Source of the DNA: Papaver somniferum
Lineage: Eukaryota > Streptophyta > Magnoliopsida > Ranunculales > Papaveraceae
Assembly: GCF_003573695.1 (NCBI RefSeq)
Contig: NC_039363.1
Coordinates: 127,331,302-127,395,301 of the forward strand
Reading direction: 5' to 3'
DNA: 64,000 bases
Shown here: one piece after another, positions 47,152 through 58,461 of the stretch
Layout of the letters: each line of letters begins with the position of its first letter
Numbering within the stretch: position 1 is the first letter of the stretch
Made by a program: the position numbers and the translations under genes
Notes under the pieces: generated by a model
What the model was told of the DNA's origin: nothing
The model's input: only the letters and a program-made list of their open reading frames with translations
Database searches by the model: none

Positions 47152-48540
47152 CTAACTTAGAAAGAGTCTGATTAGTAGTTTGAAAATTTTGTTCGGTTTC
47201 CTGTTGAAACTAAGCTGGCTCTTTACTAACATTTCCTGGCTCTTTGCTAACATATCTTGGATTTTTGTCAATATACTAAGAGATTCCTCTAAGCTAGTAA
47301 TTTTACTCTCAGAAGGGTTCTTAAACTGGGTTTGACCTGAAAAGTTCTTAGTATATCCAAAACCTGGGGGAGGCTGAGAATTACTAGACTGACCTTGATT
47401 CTGGCCCTTAGACCAAGAAAAATTAGGATGGTTTCTCCAACCAGGGTTGTAGGTCTCTGAGTATGGGTCAAACTTCTGACGGTTTTCAAACCTAGAGTTG
47501 TTATAGACAACATGAGCTTGCTCTTCACTAACCTGACCTTCCCAAAATGAGTTATCGGGTTCTACTCCACAACTAGAGACTTGAGAGGCTCTACTTCTAG
47601 CATCAGGTTCAACAAGAGACCTATGTTTAGACTGATTCAATTCCAAATCTTCTAACCTTCTAGACAAAGAAGCAAACTTAGCATCTGACGCAAAACTCGT
47701 ATTTACCACATTGGTGCTACTTATATTAACCAAGAGTCTTTTAGGGGTTTCAACACATGGCTCCCATTGTTGGGATTTTTCAGCAATAACTCCTAAGAAG
47801 GTAAAAGCATCATCGGCATTTTTACTAGTGAACTCACCAGCGCACATAGACTCGACCATGGATTTGGTGGAGTAGTCTAAACCATCATAAATAATCTCTA
47901 CTAGTTTCATCTTCTCAAATCCATGGTGAGGACATTGGGATAGTATATCATTGAATCTCTCTAAAAATCTATAAAGAGATTCTCCCTCTTGTTGTATACT
48001 AGAACTAATTTTCTGCCTAACATCTGCAGTTTTATGCTTAGGGTAGAATTTCAAATAGAAAGAAGCAATAAGTTCCTGCCATGTTTCTATGGATTCAGAT
48101 GGTAGGTTGTTAAGCCAGGTCTTGGATTTATCTCTAAAGGAAAAGGGGAACATCCTAAGTTTCAAGACTTCATCAGTAAGGTCCTTAATCTTAATTGTTC
48201 CACAAATTTCTTCAAAGTCCCTAATGTGAAAGTAAAGGTTCTCATCTTCTTTTCCTAAGAATATAGGGACCATATGAAGGATACCAGGTTTCAGCACGAT
48301 GCTCGGTTCGTCCTAGTTGGGTACATGTAATCTTTCAAAGTAGCCATTGCTGGCACAACTGAAGTACTAGGGGTACTTTCCTCAAGAAGAGACAGATTCT
48401 CAAAACTGAAGTTTCCAAAAACGGGGCTCTCAAAAGAAGAGTCTCCAAGCTCCCCGATTCCGCAAGAAGAATTACTAGGTTTTTCACTAATCAAACGACC
48501 TAGATTGTCTCTTTTCCAAGACCGTTCTCTAATGACCTAG
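47152..48540 (-). pseudogene. Gypsy-B gag
   Basis: The frame 48297-47152 carries the gag (capsid) domain: HMVPIFLGKEDENLYFHIRDFEEICG, LRMFPFSFRDKSKTWLNNL, FYPKHKTADVRQKI, QQEGESLYRFLERFND, then a coiled region and FDPYSETYNPGWRNHPNFSWSK. The N-terminal part (48494-48291, SEKPSNSSCGIGELGDSSFE) is one frame away, and a stop lies near the original start (about 48535). The domain is homologous to 7651-8800 of Gypsy-A. Confidence 0.78.
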
Positions 48541-49660
48541 GACATACACTAAAAAAAAAAACAAATAGAAAAAAAAATCCTAAAGGAAGGGAGGTTCTAA
48601 GCAAACACAAAGCAGGATAACTCCACTAAAACAAACCTAAATATTTCTAGCAAACAAAAAGCATGATGGCACTTAGATTATTTCTAGACCAGCTTCTATT
48701 CTTTTGAAAAGGAACTCGTTACAATCTGAGCAAACCTCTCTGGAATCAATCCGAGTTAAAGTAAGTTGAATAGAGGCGAGGGAAGCTGCGTGGAGCTTTG
48801 ATACCCAAGGCCTCACCGGCGTTACAAAGCGGCGTATTCAACTCACAAATCATCATGAACTTCAAAGTATGCTCAAAAGAGTAACCAATATTTTTCGAAC
48901 GACTTTCCTATTAAGCTCGTTACCCTATTTGTCTCGTTCTAGTCAAAATTTTAGGCTTAGGTTCGCGTTTGGTTTCGTTTTCCTAAGGCGGGAAAGAAGA
49001 GAACGGTGATGAAATCCGAACCCTTATCTTGTATGGCCAGTCCTTGCCCTTTACTAGGAAATTAAAGCAGCCGTTTTCAATTCCTAAGAATATATGCAAA
49101 TGAAGGAATACAGTAATTCGCTGACAGGGGATTCGCGAGTGTTTCGACAAACTTACCTCCCGTTCCAGACGGGGGATGAACCTTTGTAGTCGACTCGGGC
49201 TACGACTCCAATGTCATGTACGAACCCGAGGGGCCGAGGCGATATCGTAATCGTCGTCCTTCTCTGCAAACAGTTTAATATTTAATATACTACCATTCAG
49301 TAAAGTTTTTTTAAAAAAAGAATGTCCAAATGTCCAAGTCCAAATTCCAAATAGGGAAGTGCAAAAATAAAAAGAAAATTACAAAAATAGATAATATCCT
49401 AATACAATTTCTAAAAACTTAAAAAAAATCAAAAAGATAAAAACAAAATCTAATAAAAAAATATTTTTTTTTTCTTTCGCTCTTTTCGTTTTTTCTATAA
49501 CTCTAAATCTTTAAGTATTCACCAAAAGCTTTGGCAAATTTTTCTTTCACTCCAAATTCCAAAATCTGTAGTAAAAATACAAAAACCCAAAAACGTAAAG
49601 TAGAAAAAATAAATAAAAACAAAAAAAAAATCTAAAAACTCTAGCCTGAAGACAAGTCCG
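48541..49660 (-). other. 5' leader of Gypsy-B
   Basis: Untranslated leader, with a conserved GC-richer block at about 49130-49260 that is shared with Gypsy-A and Gypsy-C. Confidence 0.6.
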
Positions 49661-49678
49661 CGTCGGCGGCGCCAAAAA
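49661..49678 (-). other. Primer binding site of Gypsy-B
   Basis: TTTTTGGCGCCGCCGACG next to the 5' LTR end; tRNA-Asp type, as in Gypsy-A. Confidence 0.65.
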
Positions 49679-49679
49679 T

Positions 49680-51309
49680 TGATGGTATTTTTACAGTGGT
49701 TGTAGAAGTGGTAAGTAATGGTTCGTTCAAGACTTGTGAAAATAACTTTTTTAGACTTAATTTTTATAAATAAAAATAACAAACTCGAATAAAGAATGTT
49801 GTGAGAATTATGGAGAGAGTGGGGCTAGGATTCCGCTATTTACCAATTCCAAAGTGATACTATTATAACCATGCAATTTCACACGTTCAATTTGATTCTC
49901 AACTCTTGCAAAAGTAGATTTTTAGAAACAACAAATGTTAATCCAAAGCATGAGACATCAAAACCTAGGCTAAGCATGTTCCATCAATAGAAAATACAAT
50001 TGTTTAACAAAAATCATAAAATCCATTTTCTATCTAGGAAAATAATCATAAATAAAAATTGCACAAATTAAATAATTAAGAATTACCACATTTTCGTTGG
50101 CAAGTTAGATTCCTCCGTCGCCCCAAGGGCTGGGTTTAGCTCATCATGTTGGAAACATGCTCAAAGTATGATTTCATTGCTCAGAAGGTGTTCACAATAA
50201 TGAAATGGGAGAAGAACAATTAAAACCGGGTTTGTAACATTTATATTTGTTACAAACCGAACTGTTACAGAGAATGATAGAAATGAAGTGTCGCAGGTAC
50301 TGTAGCAATACGACTGTCTTTTATGGTCTTATGTTCTTCGTGTTCTTCTTCACCAGCAGAACTGGTTCATCTCTGCAACTCTGATTTCTCCCCCAAATTC
50401 GTCCCCTAATTCTCCATAATCTCTTCTATTGCTCCTCAACAGTTTATATAGCCTCACAGCACCGAAATATCCCGTCATAACTCTATATAATTCTCCATTT
50501 ACTCGGCAGTAAAGAATATCTCCTTGGGAATATTTTCTTCCCTTTCTTCTCTTCTCAGAAACTTCCTTACTTAACTCCTTCACGTCTCTGCAGCGACCAA
50601 GCACTTTCCAAACATGATCAACACACGAATTAGAGTCCCAGCAGCACACGAAATTCATAGCAAATCCTGTGAAAAACTCTCCCACAAACGTGTTGTTATG
50701 TTTGCTTCAATCCCACGATGCAGCCAACTCTAACCGAAACCATCGACCATACCATCCCTGTTTGGTCCAAACAGGCCCAAAGAAACTAAATCCAGTGCTC
50801 GAGTCTCATTCCAACGTGACCAAAATTTTAACAGAGTTTCCGCATGAAGAAAACCCGGGAAAATATTCAACCCTTATATCCACCGTTCTAGCCAATTATG
50901 GTATAAACGCCGATCATTACTATTGCTATTGGATCAAAATAGACAAACCCAATGAGTTTCAGCCCTTGAATCTCCCTAGAACGCGATCAAAACTTCAACC
51001 CTAATTCTGCCTGCGTCTGCACTATCTCCCGCCAATTTTTAAATTTGAAATGAAGAAGAAGATGTGCCCTGATCCAAAACACGGGCGCCTTTAACAGCAG
51101 GGGGTGCCTGGGGTGACCTTATCCAAAATGAGGGTGCCTTTAGTACTTTTCTCTGGGGGTCCAAATAGCACTTTTTGAGAAACTTTTTCCACACAAGTGT
51201 ATTTCTCCAAAAACACCTACACAAACATAAAAACACCATAATAAGTAGAAAATCAAGCACTAACAATAGAGACAATGAGGACAATTCTGACACAAAAATG
51301 TGTCTATCA
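49680..51309 (-). repeat. 5' LTR of Gypsy-B
   Basis: Starts TGATAGACAC at 51309 and ends ACCATCA at 49680. Nearly identical to the 3' LTR. Same TATA motif, at about 50441-50452. Confidence 0.87.
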
Positions 51310-51676
51310 TCAGTCGACGTTGCATCTCCCTAGAAGGTTTGGATTTATCCTCTAAACGAATGTGATGCATATAAACAGTAGGACATATACCCTTAATGTA
51401 TGTTATAGTCCACCCTAAAGCTTCCTTATTGTCTTGAAGTACGGTCACTAGCCTAATTTCTTGATCAATATCCAAGTCGAAAGCAATAATCATAGGTAAA
51501 GTCACAGACAAGCCTAAAAATACATACTTCAGGGTATCTGGTAGTGGTTTAAGATTCAACTTAGGAGGCTCTTCTAAAGAAGGAATTAAGGTAGACTCAG
51601 AAGTTGGTAATGGTTCAAACCTAGCTTTCCATATATTAGTATATAATACAAGGGTATAAGCTAACATAGCATTCAC
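51310..51676 (-). pseudogene. Gypsy-C linker between protease and RT
   Basis: Reads LPTSESTLIPSLEEPPKLNLKPLPDTLKYVFLG and DNKEALGWTITYIKGICPTVYMHHIRLEDKSKPSREMQRRL, the standard sequence just before the RT of Athila-type elements. It continues into 42837 when Gypsy-B is removed. Gypsy-A and Gypsy-B lack this part. Confidence 0.78.
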
Positions 51677-52450
51677 TTGTTCAATAGTGTTATAGTCGAC
51701 GAAATCTAAACCAAAATAGGATATAAAACTCTTTGATGGATCTTCGGATAAGATGTTTGTCCTAAACTAAGGTTTGTATCATGTTCACCTCTTTAACACA
51801 CGTGTCATCAGCTATGAGGTAGCTTACTGACATTAAAAATATTCATCTCAATAGTCTTATTACCAAAATATAAATCTTTAATACCATTTCGACAGTTAAT
51901 AATCGCATTAGACGTTAAAAAAATGGGGACCTAAAATCACAGGTATCTGGTTCTCCGGCTCAGGGACATGTTGGGTATCTATGACAACAAAATCCACTAG
52001 ATAAATAAATCTATCGATCTCCATAAGAACATCCTCTATAACACCTCAAGAAATTTTCACAGACCTATTAGCTAACTGCAGTGTTATCTGGGTAGGTTTC
52101 ATTTAACCAACTCCTAGATGTAGGTACACATGGTACGGAAATAAGTTCACACTAGCTCCTAATTCAAATAAAGCTTTCTCTACCTGCTGGTGACCTATTG
52201 TGCAAGATTTGGTAGGGGTTGTATACTTATGAGTTGTGGTGTTCTGAATAATAAAACTTACATGATTAGCTAAAAAGGCTTTATTATGAACGCTAAATTT
52301 TCGCCTTTGAGTACATATCCTTAAGAAACTTGATATAAGCAGGAAGCTGCCTAATTGCATCTAACAAAGGAAGTTTATGGTAACTTGCTTAAAAACCTCT
52401 AATATTTCAATTAAGTTGGATTCCTTCTTTGTTGGAACTAGTAGTTGTGG
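51677..52450 (-). pseudogene. Gypsy-C protease region
   Basis: The frame 52360-52103 reads RICTQRRKFSVHNKAFLANHVSF, then IGHQQVEKALFELGASVNLFPYHVY: the retropepsin-like site has ELGAS, so even the catalytic Asp is lost. Further pieces in other frames to about 51850 contain the flap-end region (near 51925). Confidence 0.7.
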
Positions 52451-54117
52451 GAATGGGGCTCTAGGCACATACTCGGGTTATGAGGGACCGTGTTGGGATC
52501 ATTAGAGACTTTATCATTCTCTTAAGATACTGGTGGTTCAGATGAGTGAACTATAGTATGTTCACTATCGGTCATGGTCACCTTATTGTCTACCACTCTA
52601 TCACTCCTAAAACTACTAATTGTATACACATGATTTGATGGTTTCTCACTTACTTCATGAACTCCTCTAGGGTTGGGTTGTGTTTGACTAGGAAACCTAC
52701 CTTTTTATCTCAAAAACTCATTTATCTGACTAACGTGGGTCCGTAAATCGGCAATATCCTATTATTTTCATGTCCAATCCTATTATTAGCCTGTAAACTT
52801 TGTTCAACCAATTGCTGAAATTTTACAATATGGTGGGTTAACAAGGCGACCAACTCCTCTAAACTCATAATCTTCTTATCTGAAGAGTTTTGAAATTGTG
52901 TTGTACCTGAAGGATTCTTAATATAGCCAAAACCTGGAGAGCCTGAGAATCATTAAACTGACCTTGACTATGGCCTTTAGACCAAGAAAGGTTAGGATGG
53001 TTTATCCAACCAGGATTATAGATTTCTGAATATGGGTCAAACTTCTGACGGCTATCGAATCTATTGTTGTTATAAAGAGAATGAGCTTACTCTTCCATAG
53101 TGTGCCCTACCCAAAAAGGTTTTACTCTACCACTAATTTGACCCAATTCTAAACCTTCTAACCTTTTTGTATTTTTGCAATTTGGCATCTGATTTAAAGT
53201 TTCCTCACTTAGAAAAATTGTTTTTTTTTTTGGTTCCTTACTACTTTCCCATTCCTGGGTCTTTTTCGCGATGTCATTCAAAAATATCATTGCAACATCA
53301 ACAGTTTTGTTTTCAAACCCATATATATACAAATACTCAATCATGGTTGTTGTCGAATAATCTAAGCCCTCATAAATGATCTGAACTAGCCTTTCATTTT
53401 CTAAACCATGATGAGGACAATGTGCTAATAAATCATTAAATCTTTCCAAATACCTATACAAAGATTCTCCCTCTTGTTGAGAAAATGTGAAAATTTGTTG
53501 CCTAATAGATGATGTTTTGTGCTTAGGGAAAAAGTTCTGAAAAAAGGCAGATGTAAGTTGTTTATATATTTCAATTGACTTGGAAGTCAAACTATATCAC
53601 CAAGATTTGGCTTTATCTCTCAGGGAAAAAGGAAATAACCTAAGTTTCAATGCTTAGTCATCTAGGTTTTTAATTCTTGGAGTACTACAAATTTCCTCAA
53701 AATCCCAACAGGGGTTTTCATTTTCCTTCCTTAAAAAGACTGGGAGCATTTGTATGGTTCCAGGTTTCAACTCATAGTTTGCTTCAGTGTCAGCTAACTT
53801 GATACACGGGGGACGAGTGGTCCTAGTAGGATTCAACAAAGATTTTAAAGTTACCATTTTGGCACTATCAAAGGACTAGGAGTACTTTCTTCACATAGGT
53901 TCAAGTTCGCAAAATTGAAGTTTTCTAAAATAGGGTTTTCTAGATTATCGTCTTTGAAATCTTTGTTTCCATAAGTAGAACTACTAGCTAATGAAATGAC
54001 CCATAGCGTCTCTTTTACGCTTAGTGATAAGCGCTTTTGGCATACACTAGAGACTAAAATCCTAAATTGGAAGGGTATTCTACGCAACCACAAGTAAGGC
54101 TGACTCAACCAAATCAC
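52451..54117 (-). pseudogene. Gypsy-C gag
   Basis: Pieces 54117-53851 (NLENPILENFNFANLNLCEESTPSPL), 53857-53654 (LLNPTRTTRPPCIKLADTEANYELKPG) and 53590-53087 (FFPKHKTSSIRQQIFTFSQQEGESLYRYLERFND) line up with Gypsy-A gag in order. Frameshifts separate them. A C-terminal segment (about 53050-52900) keeps the FDPYSE and SWSKGH-like motifs out of frame. Confidence 0.75.
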
Positions 54118-54955
54118 TTAGAGAATCTAGAAAACAGAAAGAACGATGTCTCCACTTATATTATTTGTAGACCAGCTTATACTCTTCCAAAAGGCAATTG
54201 GGTACAGTTTTAGCAAACTTCTTAGAACGATCTGAATTAGATCAAGTCGAAGAGAAGCAGAATAAGCTCTAGGGAGCTTGAATAACCCTGCCTCTTTGGC
54301 AACGTTTCCCTAGGTTACAAGGCGGTTCTAATCGAATTAAAATAATATTGTTGAACTCTCAGTTAGGCTAACAAAGACCTAATATATTCATTTTGAACAA
54401 CTTTCCTACAAGCTCGTTACTTATCAGTCTCGTTTTAGTCAATATTTTAAGTTTAGGTTCGCGTTGGGTACGTTTTCTAAGGTGGGCAAGAAGAGAACGA
54501 TAATGATCCTAACCCTTATCTTATATGCAAAATTCTTGCCCTTTACTAAGAAAATAAAAGTCCTTTTCATAATCAATTATATGCATACAAAAGCGTCTCT
54601 TAAACCACTGACAGGGGATTCGTGGGTGGTTAAAGTCTTATCTCCAGTTCAAGACGAGCGATGAACCGTTGAAGTCGACTCGGGGCACCGACTCCTATGT
54701 CAGTGTACGAACCTAAGGTGCAGAGATAATATTATAATCCTCCTTTCCTGTAGCAGTTTATATTTAATACTATCCTTCCGTAGGGTTTTAAAAAAATGTC
54801 TCAATGTCCAAAATTGTCCAGAAAGTCCAAAAATAAAAGTAAAATTATAAAAATAATAATAAACCCTAATACAATTTCCTAAAAAAGAAAAATCAACAAA
54901 ACCCTAAAAAATTAAAAAAATAATAAAATTAAACTCACGTCTTCTTTTCCGTTAT
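54118..54955 (-). other. 5' leader of Gypsy-C, cut at its 5' end
   Basis: Contains the conserved leader block (about 54600-54760) and an A-rich end comparable to 49320-49630 of Gypsy-B. No PBS or LTR follows at 54956. Confidence 0.55.
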
Positions 54956-55393
54956 TTTAGAACCCACAATCAGGGATACTCTCACAAATTGGGGTATACT
55001 CACAGTTATATGGGGCTAGATTTTGACTAAGGGGATATTCTTTTTTGGTATCCCCTCAAAACCTAAATCATTTTCTTTTGACATTATATTGCTGCATCAG
55101 AAAGAAATAAAAAACATATTCTATCTTCTCAAATTCTCATTCAAACTCTTCGATGACACATAACTAGGTCACAAATAGAAATTGATGATGCTCAATCTGT
55201 CAGGGTATAATGCTGAAGCTGAAACTGTTAAGCAATTTCTTATTTTGAAAGCAAATTTGTGATTCTCATCTACCTGATAAAAACACAGTTAAACACTTTT
55301 AGTATCAATCAACGTCATAATCAAGAATACACCTCGCAAATTGCACAATCTTTAATAATTGTATGGAGTCATGTAATGGCTCGCAAAATTGCG
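54956..55393. other. Unassigned spacer left of the SANT unit
   Basis: No coding frame of note. The stretch 55009-55060 (TATGGGGCTAGA..., AAGGGGATA...) weakly resembles the reverse complement of 59810-59880 inside the right end of the unit. Confidence 0.35.
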
Positions 55394-55778
55394 GAATCCT
55401 ATTATTGGGGCTATAGGTAAGATGGTTGTTTGGGGGCTTAATGGGTCATGAAAATTATGATGACCAATATAATCCCTAATATATCCTTGATTTGATTAGT
55501 TATAATTATGATGATTAAGTAAACTAATTACAATTAGAAAATGGATTATACTAATTTAGTGATTAATTTCTTGAGAATCAAAACTTTTTTTTCTTTTTTT
55601 TTTTTGATCTAGAAGAAGAAGAAGGATGATTTTGATGACCTTTTTTGAAAATTTTAAAGAAAAACTGATGAAACCTATCCTGAAACTAGTATAGAAAACC
55701 TTGTAATCAACCTCCATTTGAAATTTTGATTGATTCAAATCCATTTGAAACGGAAAAAATCTGAGTTTATTTACAGAT

Positions 55779-56015
55779 TACGGCTGGGAAAATGTTGTCA
55801 TTCCAGCCGTTATAAGTATTTACGGTTTGAAATTTAAGGATTCTAGGCCGTAATATACATTCACGGCTAGGTTAGTAAGAGCTTCTGGCCATAATTCATA
55901 CTCACGACTGGGTTAGTATGAATTCCTGGCCGAATAGTTAACCAGAGTCTTATGTGTATCAATTACAGTGAACACCCAACCGTAAATTTTATAAACGACT
56001 GGGATACCCAGCCGT
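55779..56015. repeat. Hairpin-motif cluster upstream of SANT copy 1
   Basis: Successive short inverted repeats with ACGGCTGGGAA-like left arms and TTCCAGCCGT-like right arms: 55780-55810, 55822-55852, 55863-55891, 55904-55933 and 55995-56015. The last is nearly perfect (ACGACTGGG, 2-base loop, CCCAGCCGT). Confidence 0.75.
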
Positions 56016-56125
56016 TTGTAGGCCTGAACTCTCTTAACCAATGCATTTAATGCATTGCTTGACTTCTATTTTTAAACTAAACGACTAGTTTTCAAAAAAC
56101 AAATAACCGTTATCTCATTAAACCC

Positions 56126-56132
56126 TATAAAA
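56126..56132 (+). promoter_or_regulatory. TATA box of SANT copy 1
   Basis: TATAAAA about 100 bp upstream of the ATG at 56234, at the same distance as in the other copies. Confidence 0.6.
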
Positions 56133-56233
56133 GGAGACCATTCTATCATCTCTTGCTCACCCAAATCCTAGTTATAAGCTCTCATATTCATTCTCATCTA
56201 TTTCTCATCCAAAAAAAATAAGATAAAAGCACT

Positions 56234-56703
56234 ATGGTGACTCCCTACACCAATGAAGAAGATTCTGCGATTTTTAGAGCAAGAGCGACGGTCAGAAAAC
56301 ATGACGAAGATCTAGACATTGACATAGATCAAACATCCTTGTCTTTTTGGAACCGTGTTTTCATAGTTTTTGTTACACTAAACGGAAATCGTAATGGAAG
56401 AATATTGGCAAGCGTTAAGGAGAGATTCGAGAAAGTCTTTGAAGAATGCGAAGATTTCAAAAAAGGAATGAAATCCCAAAAGGAAGCCAATCCCACAATT
56501 CCAAGTGCGATAAGAGTAGGTTTTTTAATAACTTATTTCATTAGAAATCGTTTTGAGTAACATTATCTAACATATCGTATTTGTTTCTATAGTGGTTGAG
56601 GACTCACCGCCAATATGAGGCAGTTCATGGGAAAGAGTTTCAACAAAATGATAGCTATAGCATCTTAGAAAATACTACCTATGATTTTGACCGCTACGAA
56701 TAA
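56234..56703 (+). CDS. SANT/Myb-like small protein, copy 1 (two exons, intact)
   Basis: Exon 1 is 56234-56515 (94 codons), the intron 56516-56592 (77 bp, GT...AG), exon 2 56593-56703 (36 codons and stop), joined in phase 0. Predicted protein 130 aa. Exon 1 has a trihelix/SANT-like pattern (YTNEEDSAIFRARATVRKH, SFWNRVFIVF, RFEKVFEECEDFK). Exon 2 starts WLRTHRQYEAVHGKEF, resembling the W..., HxKxF and CW-VL block of the 'GST T3-like/NAM-associated' plant family, whose members are related to the Myb-like protein of PIF/Harbinger transposons. DNA binding is therefore likely, function unknown. The gene model is my own reading of the splice sites. It is the only copy without a lesion. Confidence 0.6.
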
Positions 56704-57273
56704 GGGTTTGTTTTAATTGTTATGATCTATCTTATCAATGTAATGAAATATGTATGCTTTTCCGATTCAGCGAATGAAAAAACATTTTGGTCCATTTTGT
56801 TTTATGTTTGTTCCATTTCTAAAAATGAATAGTTTCATATTTTTTCAAGTATTTTCGGCCAGGTTTTAATGCAAAACGACCTAGCCGTTTGGCTATAAAA
56901 ACTGAAAATTCTTATTTACAGTTTGAATAACGAACCACGACCGAACCGTAAACGACATATTGGCTGGGTTTCCATTGTTACCCAATTGTAATTGATATAT
57001 CGGTTTGGAAGATGGTTTTTAGGTTGGGATTTAACAGTTTACGGCAGGACATTCTGGCCGTTAATTAAGATTCCCATAATTACAGATACTTACGGCTGGT
57101 AAACCCAGCCGTAACTAAGGTTGGTTTTGTAAATTTTGTAGTCATATTCGATCAAATTTTTCTCTTTCCATTCATCAATAATGTTACCATTACATAATTT
57201 GGCTAGGCCACGTTACATTCAATAGTTATACCCAAATGCAAAAAATGAAACATGGAGTAATACACTTAAATAG
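56704..57273. other. Spacer between SANT copies 1 and 2, with hairpin motifs
   Basis: Several degenerate hairpins are found here; the best is 57091-57113, with arms TACGGCTGG and CCAGCCGTA and a short loop. Another lies at 57040-57061. There is no other coding frame. Confidence 0.6.
57091..57113. repeat. Near-perfect hairpin motif
   Basis: TACGGCTGG, five-base loop, CCAGCCGTA: a 9-bp perfect stem; the clearest single copy of the motif in the unit. Confidence 0.8.
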
Positions 57274-57737
57274 TCAAGGTTGGTTGTAAATCTTAATAAA
57301 CTCTCTCGTGATCCAATAGCATTTATCATGCTCAATTTCTTTGCGATGAATAACTTGGTAACGTCCAAGAGCCCAGGAAATCTAAAAAACAAATCAAAGT
57401 AAAGTTGTATTTTATTCAAAACTTACTTGATTAGAAAACATTTGCACATACTCACTCTATTAAAAAAGAACATTTCGGGACTCATCGCCTTCACCCGTGC
57501 TAATTGTACCCTAAAAACTTCCATTTCTTGGTAAATCCCCTTGAACCTATCCTTTATTTGGTTCATCGATCTTCCATTTTGATTATCATATATGGCCACA
57601 AAGACCATAAATATACAGTTTAATTGAGAATCATCACTTTCTCCCGCGTTAATGCCTTGATTTTCGTCATGCTTTCTCACCGTGAGTGTCGCTCTAACGA
57701 TTGCCATATCTTCTTCGGTGGTGTACAGAGTAACTAT
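57274..57737 (-). pseudogene. SANT/Myb-like small protein, copy 2 (start codon lost)
   Basis: On the minus strand exon 1 is 57737-57456 (94 codons, the same length as copies 1 and 3), the intron 57455-57382 (GT...AG) and exon 2 57381-57274 (35 codons, stop TGA). The first codon is ATA where copies 1 and 3 have ATG; the next in-frame Met (57707) would drop 10 residues. Conserved features: TEEDMAIVRATLTVRKHDE, NQNGRSMNQIKDRFKGIY, then SWALGRYQVIHRKEIEHDKCYW in exon 2. The reading frame is otherwise intact across the splice. The protein is only about 45% like copy 3 by eye. It could be translated from the internal Met or from AUA inefficiently. Confidence 0.55.
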
Positions 57738-57821
57738 GTTTCTTCCTTTTTTACAACAATTGTGAGAGATAGATAGAGAGGGAGTGTGTTTTGTGTGAAA
57801 ATTTTGATTGGAAAAGGGTCA

Positions 57822-57828
57822 TTTTATA
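57822..57828 (-). promoter_or_regulatory. TATA box of SANT copy 2
   Basis: GCTATAAAATG on the minus strand, about 85 bp upstream of the lost start. Confidence 0.6.
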
Positions 57829-58371
57829 GCAAAAAATGACCCAACGGATAGTTTTTTCAAAAACTATTCATTCCTCAAAAAACGGAACACATTAAATCAA
57901 TGCAGTTGGAGAATTACGGTCAGGAAACATGTAATCTTCTGGCCGAAATTAAGGGTTTTACGGCTTGGTATTTCAATTTTTCCAGGCCGTATATTGTGGT
58001 TACGGCTTGGTAGTTCCATGTTTCCACGCCGTAAATCTAAACCTTCCTAGAACTTCCCAGCTGTTTTCAATGCGTCCCAGCCGCAAATTAATTTTTTCAT
58101 ATTTTCGGCCAGGAAACATTGAAAAACCATACATTTACGGCTGGGAAGTTCTGGGAAGGTTCAGATTTAGGGCCTGGAAATATGGAACTACCAAGCCGTA
58201 ACCAACATATACGGCCGGGAAAATTGAAATTCCAAGCCGTAAATCCCAAATATCGTCCAGAAGATTATATGTTTCCTGGCGGTAACGCTCCAACTACATT
58301 GAGTTAATGCGTTGCGTTTTTTGAGGAACGGATAGTTTTTGAAAAAACTATCCGTTGGATCATTTTTTTGC

Positions 58372-58378
58372 TATAAAA
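58372..58378 (+). promoter_or_regulatory. TATA box of SANT copy 3
   Basis: GCTATAAAATG, mirror image of the copy 2 site, 84 bp upstream of the ATG. Confidence 0.6.
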
Positions 58379-58461
58379 TGACCCTTCTCCAATCTAAATT
58401 TTCACATAAAACACTCCCTCTATATCTCTCTCTCACAATTTTAGCAAAAAAAGAAAGAAAC

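Larger units (their letters stand above)
42838..51309 (-). mobile_element. Gypsy-B: full-length non-autonomous Athila-type element
   Basis: LTRs of 1.62-1.63 kb (49680-51309 as 5', 42838-44454 as 3'), TCAGT on both sides (42833-42837, 51310-51314), PBS at 49661-49678 and a polypurine tract at 44455-44470. Gag and protease are present, but there is nothing like pol. Removing the element restores the Gypsy-C frame (QRRLNPNMKE). LTR differences are few by eye (about 2%), and a 15-bp indel separates them near 50042, so it is young. Related to Gypsy-A, with a longer and different LTR but the same internal layout. Confidence 0.87.
40867..54955 (-). mobile_element. Gypsy-C: decayed Athila-type element with pol, split by Gypsy-B
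   Basis: Read on the minus strand from 54955: leader, gag (54117-53087), protease (52360-52100), linker (51676-51310), [Gypsy-B], RT, RNase H and integrase (42837-40867). The integrase is cut by LTR1 at 40866, and the 3' end of the element is absent. The 5' LTR does not adjoin the leader; a piece of leader with PBS and LTR at 63190-64000 may be its continuation. The coding region contains many stops and frameshifts. Confidence 0.78.
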
